Source of the DNA: Metellina segmentata
Taxonomy: Eukaryota; Arthropoda; Arachnida; Araneae; Tetragnathidae
Length of the DNA: 64,000 bases
Reading direction: 5' to 3'
Assembly (NCBI GenBank): GCA_947359465.1
Contig: OX375883.1
Coordinates: 89,026,911 to 89,090,910 of the forward strand
Position numbers and translations under genes: made by a program. The notes under the pieces are model-generated. The model did not search any database. It was given only the letters and a program-made list of their open reading frames with translations, and was not told the DNA's origin. Each line of letters starts with the position of its first letter. Position 1 is the first letter of the stretch. This document shows, one piece after another, positions 9,283 through 20,000 of the stretch.

Positions 9283-12152
9283 CTAATTGAACTCCATTGT
9301 TCAATAATTAAGGCTGTTTGTCACATTCCCAATGCAAACAGAGTAAATATGATCGAGAGAAAAGGTAGTATGCCATTGACACCTGAGCATCTTATTGGCA
9401 TCCTATGTGATACCTATTGATTATCATCAACACATCTCAAATGTGTCTGTGCCACTGGGCATGGCATAACTAAGGTGGAATGTTAGGAGCAGTGGTACAA
9501 AGTGTCAATGTTTACAGGAGTAGCATCTCAAGAATATGTTAGCATTAGTTATGTGTAGCATCTCAAGATTGTGTGTGGTACTTGTGTTTTTTACGTTGGA
9601 AAAGGCTTTATAATTTTAAAACTTTCATGCACTCCAGCTTTAGAATATGCCTGTCAATTCTTCTTTCATACAACCCTCTACCATTGCATTACTATTCAGA
9701 AAAGAGGCAAAGCAATAAAACGTTTCGCCATTTTCTATAGAAAATGTTTGAAGAAATAGAATCAAGACTGTAAAATTGTAGCACTTAATGACAAATTGAA
9801 AATATATTAGTATGAAATATGTTTCACTTTTTGCCAAGAAAATCTGTGCTGGTAAACAACTTCTTTTCACTGTCAATATTTATCAAAAACAAAATAAGAA
9901 TAAGACATCCCCTAGTCATCCCCACTCAAACTAAATGAGCCATACTTTTAAAGCAACTGTCACCACCTAGACTTAAAGGAGTGAGCAGTTTCCATGGTAG
10001 ACAGATTGTATCATAGACTGTTGTAACTGTAGGACTGTATTGCAGACTGCATTGTATCTATGGACTATAAAATCCATTTCAGAAGATTTATTTATACATA
10101 GTTAAAGCTATGAATACCTACTTCTATAAGAGTTTGACTTTGTTCTTGGATGGTCTCTTTCAATCTTAAAATCTCATCATGATTTTTGTACATGATAGTT
10201 TCTTTCTCATTATTTGCAGACGTCATCTTTCGTAACATTAGTTTCAGCTTATCTTTATGTTCTATTTTTGCAAGGTAGAGATGGTCTTGCACATCTTTGA
10301 CTGAGTCGCCAGAAGGTCTCCTTCAGAGCAAAATTGAAATGGTTGAGAACACATTACTTATTAAACAATAAATTTTATGTGAATAACAAATACTTTTTTA
10401 TAAATCTAAAACATAGACAGGAAGTTTCCATAACCTTAAGTTTTGAAAACATTTTCATGTGGAAGAAACATGTAAGAAGCAAGGAAAATAGCACAAGCAT
10501 AAATAATTCTAAAATAGTTTAAGAAATATTAATTTAAAACTAATATTTCTTTTGAACTTTACATTTTATAAGTAGGTAACTGTAACACTCTCCTATTTTT
10601 ATATCACTCCTAATGCCACCTATCGAAGTAATGGAGATTCATGAGGATTGGCGCCCAACATGGGATGCCAATTTGTAGAACAACATGACTCAAATAACTA
10701 ATCATCTGGGGAATTTTGATATTTAATGAGAGAAAATATTACAAATGAGTCATGAAGAAACACCACAAAAGAAACAGTCACAAGGTAAACATATTAATCT
10801 TGGGGGGGGGGGGAGCTAGACGTGTTCAATTCACTCCTAACTTAATGTACAAGGCATATCTGTTTTAACGACTGCTCATACTTACAACCAGCTTTCCAGA
10901 GCTGAGAATCCTTTCTTGGGATGCTTTCAAATACATCTGGAAAGTGGGTGTCAAAGCCAGCCCCTGATACAACATTGAATGGGGGGTATCACGTTGGCAG
11001 CCTACATTGACAAATGCAGTCCATTGGACAAACCAGATGTTGCAATGTTTTCATTCATGTCTGGTGGTGATTGCTGTGCCTTACTCACCCTGCATCATTA
11101 ATTTCTAGTTGTTACTTAATGATTTTTTTATCCATTTCATTTTCCCATTTTGCATGATTCCAGTTTTTTTGTTATTTCAATATTTTAAAATAAATTTTGA
11201 ACATTTTTGGTGTACTTTTTTTGTGGTAATGCTTTTGGTGACTTTTGTGACGAGATGTCGCAGGCAAAGCCAGCACTACTTTTTTAGGATTATTAGCAAC
11301 CCCACAATTAATTTTTGTAATTCATTACATTTTTTTACTTTACCATGCCTAAATAACTAGTTGGCTAGGATCAGTTTATTTTTTTTGACTTATTCCACCT
11401 GAGCTAGCCGCAGGCTAGACCAGGTCTAAAAGACCGAAGACTACAATAAAGTCATATACCAGCATAGGGTTTACAAAAATGTCCTTTCTGTCAAGCCCCA
11501 GGCACTTCAGTAGGCGATCGGGAGAGGCCTTGGCAGACCCACATTTAGAGCAATGAAGATGAGATTTTTGCCCCTGGCAAAAAATGAGACTAGGATCAAT
11601 GTGATAGTTTATAACTCTAGCCTGGTTTCTATTAGGTTTTCAATTAATAAATTATTTAACTTGGAGAGAGAGACAAAGTTCTATAACAATATTTCAGGGC
11701 AAGTAAAGATCTTTTCAAAAAGTAAATATGTACCTTGTATTGTATATAGTAAGAAAAATCAGCTGAGCAGTTTTTTTCTATTTTTTAAAATCTTTTCTGC
11801 AAAGCCTAAAACAGTGTTTTTTCTGAGAAATTCTTCCTTAGCGACATCAAAAAACAAACCAAAAATGCATAAAAAGCATTCCCCAAAAAAGTCTACACGA
11901 AACCTGTACCTTAATTAAAAAAACAACATTTAATCTTACCACTCATCTTGTTCCATAGAATCTGAAGACTCTTTATCTATAATTCTATCAAGTTCACCTA
12001 GTAAAGGAATAATATTTCGTTTTGAGCACAGCTTATACGTATCCTCCTCTATGTTCGACTTCAACTGCCTCTGTAACTGATTGTGAATGTTTCCCAATTC
12101 ATCAGGGGCATATTCATAATAGTTTGGATACAGCTCCTTAAACATGCTGAAT
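9283..12152 (-). CDS. PMF1: PMF1/NNF1-like kinetochore protein gene, first exon not found
   Basis: Minus-strand exons: 12152-11940 (acceptor TTTCATAG before it, donor TG|GTAAGA after it), 10320-10118 (acceptor CTGAAG, donor GTAG|GTATTC) and a tentative last exon 9314-9283. The first two join in frame through a split TGG codon to give DEW|RPSGDSVKDV. I recall human PMF1 having the same WRPSG at this point followed by EKDL. The first exon gives FSMFKELYPNYYEYAPDE and IIPLLGELDRIIDKES, matching the PMF1 core region. The second (67 residues) is coiled-coil-like: KDKLKLMLRKMTSANNEKE and RLKETIQEQSQTLIEV. PMF1/Nnf1 is a subunit of the MIS12 complex linking centromeric chromatin to microtubule-binding NDC80. 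The N-terminal exon should end in two bases that form a codon with the A at 12152; I could not place it. The last exon (ending IIETMEFN) is weak. Confidence 0.72.
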
Positions 12153-13540
12153 CTATGAAATCAAAGACAGCATTCAGTAATGATTTTATAAGCATGTTAT
12201 ATAAAGTAGTCAGTCCTTTTTATGAACCCCAAGAATCAAGGAAACAGTTTGAAAAAATAAAAAATTCATTGGAAGTTTATTAAAATGTATTGTTTATTTG
12301 AATGAAGTTTTTTAAAATTGTGGGAGCTCATAAAATCAGTTTTTGTTTAAAAGGTGTCAAATGTATTTCAAATTTTAAAATTCCATTTTTATTTTTTTAA
12401 ATTTTGAAGTAGACTGGATATTTGAATAAAACAGATCAGCAGAGGAAAAGAATATACAGGAAAACAAGATTTTCAGAGATTTATAATGTTTATTACAGTA
12501 CAGTTGGTAGACTTTTGCTTTAAATTGAAAGACTACCTACTATAAATCTTGAAATTTTTAACCATATGAAACTAAATTTATCATTGTATTACTACATTCT
12601 AGTCATTTAAAATGGAATCCTATAGCAGAAATGAATTCAGAATATCATTTAGATGTTGCCAAACTTTTCTTTCCATGTGTCCTTTTACAATCAAATTGCC
12701 TTTAGTTCAATAAACTTTTAATATTTTTCAAACTGTTTTCAGACATGTCTATATTTTACGAGGAATATATTATTGATTTATACACATCAAACTGTATTCT
12801 AAATTATTTTTTGGATCAATTATTGTCTTGCCCTGAATACATTCCTATTTTTGTCACATGGATTGGACAATATGAGTTTACTTATTAAAAGATAAATATT
12901 ATTCAAATGTAGGAAAATTTCCAAAAGTTATGAAAACCAAATTTTCAAAGTAGGAGAGATAATTTTTATTAACTTTTGCCAAAAGTTGAATGCCAATGTT
13001 TCATTTGAGAAACAGTAAGGTGGATATCTGAATCTAAATTTTGTTACCAATAATTTTTTTTTATAATAGAAAAACAGAAATTAATAAATGTTACAAGCCA
13101 ATTTTACTTTAACGAATATACATATTTTTCAACTGTAAGGTATAAGGCAGATAAGAATTTTCTGGAAAGAGGTATGTAATATTTTTTAAGTTTAAACTTC
13201 TCGTTTTCAGGATTGTCGATTTTGTCATAGGAAGTTAAAAATTTAGGCATGTTAAACTCCGTCTAGTTGTTTATCGTTGGTTACAGCAGGACAATAAAAG
13301 TAAAATAGTTTACAAATTTTAAAACAAGAAGGAAAGGAAACTAAATTTTAAAAGCTCTGCGATAATATAAAATTGTAAGAAGCGGTTTTTGCTCCATCTC
13401 CCATTCTGAATATGAAAGTTTCCCTTTTGGTTTTGTTCAATTTTTATTTTTCATAGAAGTGAATTTAATGATAAAATCTCTTGACGAAAATGTCTTTTAT
13501 TTTATTTGATTTTATATTTACTGCTTGTTAGGTCTGGGCT
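12153..13540. other. Noncoding, probably intron and intergenic between PMF1-like and mRpL50
   Basis: AT-rich, with no TE I can name. The missing 5' exon of the PMF1-like gene is expected somewhere between here and 14069 if the two genes are divergently arranged. Small frames such as 12171-12283 (plus) and 13248-13141 (minus) were examined and not accepted. Confidence 0.4.
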
Positions 13541-13544
13541 GTAG

Positions 13545-13858
13545 TAGTACGTAATGAAGATAATTGATTAGCAACATGAGGGATACGAGTTTGAATACAA
13601 CAAAAAACCGTCGTGTTCAAAGGCGGCAGGTGGAAGTTAATTGTGTCATCATAGCCTGTGGTCACAGCCTCAAATGTCGTTACGTTGGCGAGGTGTGGAA
13701 CTTTGGAGAGTGAGGTGCCTGCTCAGGTATTGTCCTCGTCATCTGACCGTGGTACAAAATTAAGTATGTTGTAATCAGATCTTTCCCTTTCTAATTGATC
13801 CCGGGCTGTCGTCAATAGCTCGTTGTGTTGCTCCAGTATGACGTTAATTTAATATATA
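13545..13858 (+). mobile_element. Diverged SINE, type-B head
   Basis: A weak type-B head (GGGATACGAGTTTGAATACA, then AAACCGTCGTGTTCAAAGGC) is followed by the common body: GTTGGCGAGGTGTGGAACTT, ATCTGACCGTGGTACAAAAT and GTCGTCAATAGCTCGTTGTG. It ends at GACGTTAATTTAA. It lies about 210 bp upstream of the mRpL50 start codon. Confidence 0.7.
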
Positions 13859-14069
13859 TCTCTATCTGGCCAGGCCAAATATGACCCTTGTGCCATAAAA
13901 CTAACCTCAAAACCAACCAACTGTAGTTTTCGAATTTGTGAAATCTTAAGTTGGCAACAATACGTTTAAGTAAGAAAAATAAACAGACTGTTTCGTAAAC
14001 ACGAATCTCCAAATTTTTTAAGACTTCTTTTTCTGTTTAAAAAAAGTCAATAAAGAAACGTGAATCATT

Positions 14070-17000
14070 ATGCAGTCGCCAAAGTTGTCCAACTTATTCC
14101 ACCGATATCGTTGCAATGCTCAAAATATGCAGAAGGTTCTAACTGCTAATTCACATTTACGTATAACGAAGGTAAGTGTGTTATGGGATAACAATTTTCC
14201 AGCAATTTAAAGCACTTTTTTTTTTGACTATTGAGACCATTTTTTGAGAAACGTTGGAATATTGTTTTTTTTTTTCAAACTTTTCAGTGTATCATAAAGG
14301 CAGTTCTAATAATTAAATGTTCCCAAGCATGTTTTTGATATCCCACGGGATATCTGAAGATGTTACTCATAAAATCCAGCTTAATATTTTACTGCTTCAT
14401 TTAGATATCAAATTAAAATCGTAGTTGACGACATGATCGCCAACTGACGTCTTATAAGCAATGCTTTAAGGTGAGTCCATAAGAAAAAGCATCAAATTTT
14501 TTAAAATACTTTTAGCATACTTTTGTGAATTTCGAAGCAAATCGTATCTAAATTAAACCAAAATTGCGGTTCAATAATTTTAATTTTTATATGGTAGTAT
14601 TTAATTAACTAACTGTATCTATGAAAACTTATGTATGAATATAAAATACCAGGGGGCCCGCCATCTGCTCGTCAACTTATTTTAAAGTTTTTCGTCGTTT
14701 TTATTCACTTGATTTTTTATGTTTAACTTAGAATATGTTTTTTGAAGAACCAACTAGGAGAATGTTTATATGTATTTACCACAGCAAAAACTGATTAATT
14801 TTGTCCAAATGTAATAGTTCATGAAGTCTAGTGACTATTTTTCTATTCTTTTTAATTTAATGATAGTCAAAATATCTAAAAGTATTTGCATTCTTACCAA
14901 TGATGCTTTTTTTTCAATATTGTTAATATATTATGTTGTTACTGATTTACTGTATTTTGTTTTACAAATTTAAGAAAAAATTTGTTTGTATTAACCTATT
15001 TCTCGGAATAACGAGGTGTTTGAATTAGCAGGGTATTAGTGTAATTCAAAAGACTGTCCTTAAATTAATTTGTTGTTTAACAAAACAATGTATTTTTCAT
15101 GTATGATACAATAAAACAACATTGTTTATAAAATAACTGTATTTGATATGAAAATGACTAACATTTGCTAGACGCAAAATATTTAATAACTTTACCAATG
15201 AGCTCCGAAAAAATGTATTAATATATGTGATTTTTAACATAAAAATGCAAAATTTTCCCTGTGAGGTCTCCAGATGCTTCACTTTTTAATTTGTGTGCAG
15301 TCCATAATTATTGAGTCTGACCCCCTATTTCTTTCCTTGTGTCAGCTTAAGAATTCTTGATTCATTTTGTTACAAACAGGAGTTTGCAGCACATCTTTTG
15401 ATTTAGCAAATGTTTGAGTATTAAAAATAACATTAAGAAAGCATTATTGCAGTTTTTAGGTAAGACATATTTAATGCAATTATGTTATAATTTAAACAAT
15501 ACTTTCAGGAGACTTTGACTTTTTTACTAAAAATATTCAATAGAAATGTTACTGCGAAAAGTATAAGTTATTTTTCTTGTTGTTGACATTACAACAGTGA
15601 TAGATATCTATTTAAGTTTCTACCAACACTGATGAAGGATTTTATGTCTTAATCTCATCAATAATATTATAGTTGCATGTAGTTATTCTCAAGTATATTG
15701 ATAATACACTTTTTAAAATTTTTGAGCACTCATAGGCGGCAGAGTCGGAATCAAGCAAATTTTTACCGATGTGCTTCAAGCAAATCAAGTTAAATCTAAA
15801 AGGTTCAGAAAAATCGAAACGTTTACAAAAAAATCTATGTTTTAATTTCTTATTTAAATGTATTGTAAGTTTTAAATTTATACTTTAAAGTAAATAAATT
15901 TGATTCTCCATAAAAAAATCTAGTAAATATTGTACAAATAAAAAAAATTCTGATTAAAAAAACTATTAAGTGTTAATTAGTAAATAATAATTAACCTAAT
16001 CAATGTTATTATTATTAATATATATTAATCATATTAATAAAATTAATTTATAATCTTCCTCTTTTTACTTCTGACCGTGGTTCAAAATTACGAGGTGTTG
16101 TCCTCGGATCTTTCCCTTAAGGGACTGATCCCAGACCGTCGTCAATAGCCCGTTGTGTTGCTCTAGTACAACGTTAACTAAAATTACCATTACCATCCTC
16201 TTTTTACTGGGGTACAGTCCATACTTTTCAGGAGGACCCTGTCTCTCCCCAGGTAAACAACCCTAGTTATGCATATACCTGTATATTATACACAGTGTAA
16301 ATTGTTTTGTTTATTTTTTTCCATTCTATTAACCTTTGTTGGAGTGGATATCACACTGCTAAGAATGCACATTTGTTGAAATTAAATCTTTCTTAAATTA
16401 ATAGCCAATAGCTGGTCAGTTTAGGATTTACTTTTAAAACTTGAATTGAAAACTTTTCTGTTTTCATATTTATATGCTCTTTTATTTATGTCAAACATGT
16501 TTTACCATGTAGGGAATGCGAGAGGTGAAAAAGGCAAAGAAGTACAGGCGTCCTGAAGATTTAGAAGATCCAAATTATTATGGTGTTGGCCCAAAACCAG
16601 AAGTCAAATCAGCTACTCGATCAATTGCAGCTCGAGGGTATCATAATTGAAATTCAAAGTTGTCTTATTTTGGGATATTCCATGTCATTTTAACACAACA
16701 CTCAACCTTGATATCTCCAATTTCAACAAAAATTGGTGGAAAGGTACTCTAGGTTGTAAACCAAAAATACAATTTTAAAAAGTGTCATTTGTTTAAAAAT
16801 GCATAACAAATTGAAAATTTGAATTTGTACATTTTAAAACTTTTGCAACAACTCTGCTATTGATATAATGAAGTAAATCTTGGTTATAAAGCTGTTCTTG
16901 TTGTAAATTAAAAGCTTATATGACAGGATATAATATTATATGCAACTTGAGTGAATAATGAGCTAAAAAATTATTATTTTTAAACATGTTTTAAATTTTT

Positions 17001-20000
17001 GAAAAAAATTATATCAACTCAATAAACACTAAAAGTTTCAAGTTGGTACATCTTAACAAAAACATCTTAAATGTAAATTATTTTCAGGGTTTAATGAGTA
17101 AAATGCATATGTTCCCTCTTTTGCTCACAGAAGACAACATGTAACCCTCAGTTTATTGTTTGCCACACTTTTGTTCAGTTAGTCTGAACCATACAATATT
17201 AATTAGCACAAAATCTATTAAGAGTTCCAACTCCCAAATTTACAACATATGTCAAGCATTCGTGGACCTAAAAAATTTCTTTTCAAAAACTTTTTAAATG
17301 TTGTTTTTTAAAAATCCATGGTTCAAATAAATGTGGGTTGACCTTCATGGTTGCAGCATATCGATTAGAAGCTTGTGTCATGAGCTTTAAAATAAGCCAA
17401 AGTTCAGCTTTTTAGCACAAGTGGAACTTGAGATTTTATGAAGTTGTTACCTCATATGATCCAAATTTTACTTTTTGTCTCAAGTTTTTTATGACCTGTT
17501 ATTTGAAAAATAATGTAGATATGTATCCTATATTTTGCACTATTTAATTTCTTGTACGTGGCTACATTTAAAATAAATTTCATTGAAATCAGAAAAGATC
17601 AGGTTAAAAATGATACTTTGGTGTGTTGATTTGACATGAAATGACTCATTTATGCCTTGTTTTGTATGATTCAATCAACTCGAATTTCTGGAAAAATTTG
17701 CAAAACCAACATGATGCAGTCTTATGTGATTTTTTTAATTATAATTCCTGAACAATGAAATGGGGAATCAAATTGAGAGATGGTTATTAGAGAAATAAGC
17801 TCCAATAATTATAAAAATTGGAATTGTAAATCTTAGTTTATGCAAAACCACTAGCAAAAAATGAAATCCCACAGATGTCTTATTTTTTTGTAGGATACAA
17901 TTCTTTCAAAATTAATGATTGTTATTTGTATTTTCTCTTCTGAATTTCGTTTTGACAACCAAGTTATTAGATCCTGTCATCAGTTTTGACAACCATATTT
18001 TTACACCCATCAGGGCTGATGACACGTCACTTATTGTCACTTTTTTGTTCTTTTGTCATTTTTTTGACATTTTGTCCCTTTTTCAGGTGTTTAAGTTCTT
18101 AAATTCTGCTTAGACAAGAACAATTTTTAGTTTGAAATTAAAACAATTCAATTTTTCCTCTAAAAAAAGTCAAATTTATACACATCCGAGTTAGCAAACC
18201 ATTTTGTAATTACACCCAATACAAGTATTTTGGTACATAAGGAAAATTCTTTAGGGGCCATTGAAGCGAATTTCTGCTCCTAATTTCTAATCCTGTATAT
18301 TGTGAACACTTTCTTTTATATGCCTTGAGTTTTGATAGATATATATGTATCAAACATTTTTTTTTTAAAGTTCAGTTCATGTTTAATTATCCTAGTTTGT
18401 ATGTGCCTTTTTAAAATTTAGTATTTTTGTATAATTTTAAAATGAACTGCTGAGTATTTTTATTTTAATCTAAATTGGTAATATGTTTATGATAAATAAA
18501 TAAATAATAATAAATGTTTCCAAGTTATAAACATCAAAATATCATCTTTAGACTGCTATGTTCAATCTTTTAAATTTCTAATTCATCTGCATTCTGTAAG
18601 TTAAAATGTATTCAATTATGCTTATTTTGTAGGTTTGCAAAGGAGCAAACATCCTATAAACCATCAGATGATGTTGAAGAAAAATTACAAAAAATATGTA
18701 AAAAAGTATTTGCCTCTTCATTGAATTCTTCTTGGATAGACCAACCACTTGATGATCCATTATTGAAATTTAAGGTAAAGTTGTAATTTTTTTACAATGC
18801 CAACAAATCAATTTACTTCACAAGGTTAATGAAATGAGTTGGTACATTACCTGCTACCAGTAATCCCTCTTTAACCCTTAAGTAAAATACATCATAATAA
18901 GCATTGACACATAATTCTTTTTTCTCCTCCGATGTAGATATTTTTAGTTGTAAAGTTGAACTGTATACTAAAGAAAATGTATAGAAATCTGACTAGCGAT
19001 TCGGTTATGAACGAGCCTATTCTTTAAGGTAGTAAAAATTTGGAATGTAAACAGAGTGCTGATACAACTGGTATCGTAAGCAGGAATTTTGGTTTTTAAT
19101 TTGTCGCTTGGTTCTGAAAGCAATACTGTGATGAAAACTTGGTGAAGAGAAAACCATTTACAACAATCGTCCTTCGTGTTTTTGCCCATGGGAGCCTTTC
19201 TCTAATTAGCTTTTGCTTTTTCCTAAAATCGCTGACCCAAAGTCGACTGCCTACTCATTGTAGCCTTTCTACGGCAGTGGTAACGAGTTGGCTGGGGAAA
19301 ACAATCAATAGAGACAGAGATCACCACTCATACAGAATGTTCAGAAAGCACATTCCACCTTCCGAACCATACGGCTTCCTACATTTAGCTAAACAAAATA
19401 GGCCTCATAGTGACCGGTATAGTACGGCTCCAACAAGGAAGCAGTTGACCTTGGGCCAGTCAGTTTTCGAAAAGATTTGAAACCTTGTTAGGAGAAGGTT
19501 GCCATACACAAATGCATGAACGGCTGGTTTTCCCTGATAACTGCTATCACTTTCGGCCCCAAACAATAAACTTAGAACCAGAATCTGTGCAAACAACTGC
19601 AGCAGTCTAATGGTTGAAGAATTTATTAATATGCCAAGGGACCCAGACTTCTCCAAAGATGAGGTCAATAGAACTGTTACTTATCTTACAAAAGACAAAG
19701 CACCTGGATATCATGGTATTGATAATCTGGTGTTGAAATAATCAATAACAAATTTCCAGAACTTCTGTATGCTTTCTTCCATAAATGTCTAAATCTTGCA
19801 ACCTTTCCGAAATCCCTAAAAATCTGAATTATTATTCTTTTCCACAAGGCAGGAAGAAAACACGAAATAAAATCATATTGACCTATTTCCATTTTACCAA
19901 CTCTTGGAAAAGCTTTGAAGAGATTGCTTGCGCAAAGGTTAACTTATCATCAAATTGAAAATAAAGAAAGGCATGCACTCCAATTTGGTTTCAAGGAGGG

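Noticed and set aside
12171..12283. Plus-strand frame resembling a C-terminal exon (FSNDFISMLYKVVSPFYEPQ)
   Set aside because: The only possible acceptor (AAAGACAG) lacks a pyrimidine tract, the frame overlaps the minus-strand PMF1-like exon region, and no family was recognised.
13812..14012. Minus-strand frame MEIRVYETVCLFFLLKRIVA as the missing first exon of the PMF1-like gene
   Set aside because: It would splice in frame through GAG|GTTAGT, but it shows no resemblance to the PMF1 N-terminus and overlaps a SINE tail.
19139..19330. Open frame MVKRKPFTTIVLRVF as part of the LINE or a separate gene
   Set aside because: No RT or endonuclease motif. Only the part after about 19320 faintly resembles LINE linker sequence.
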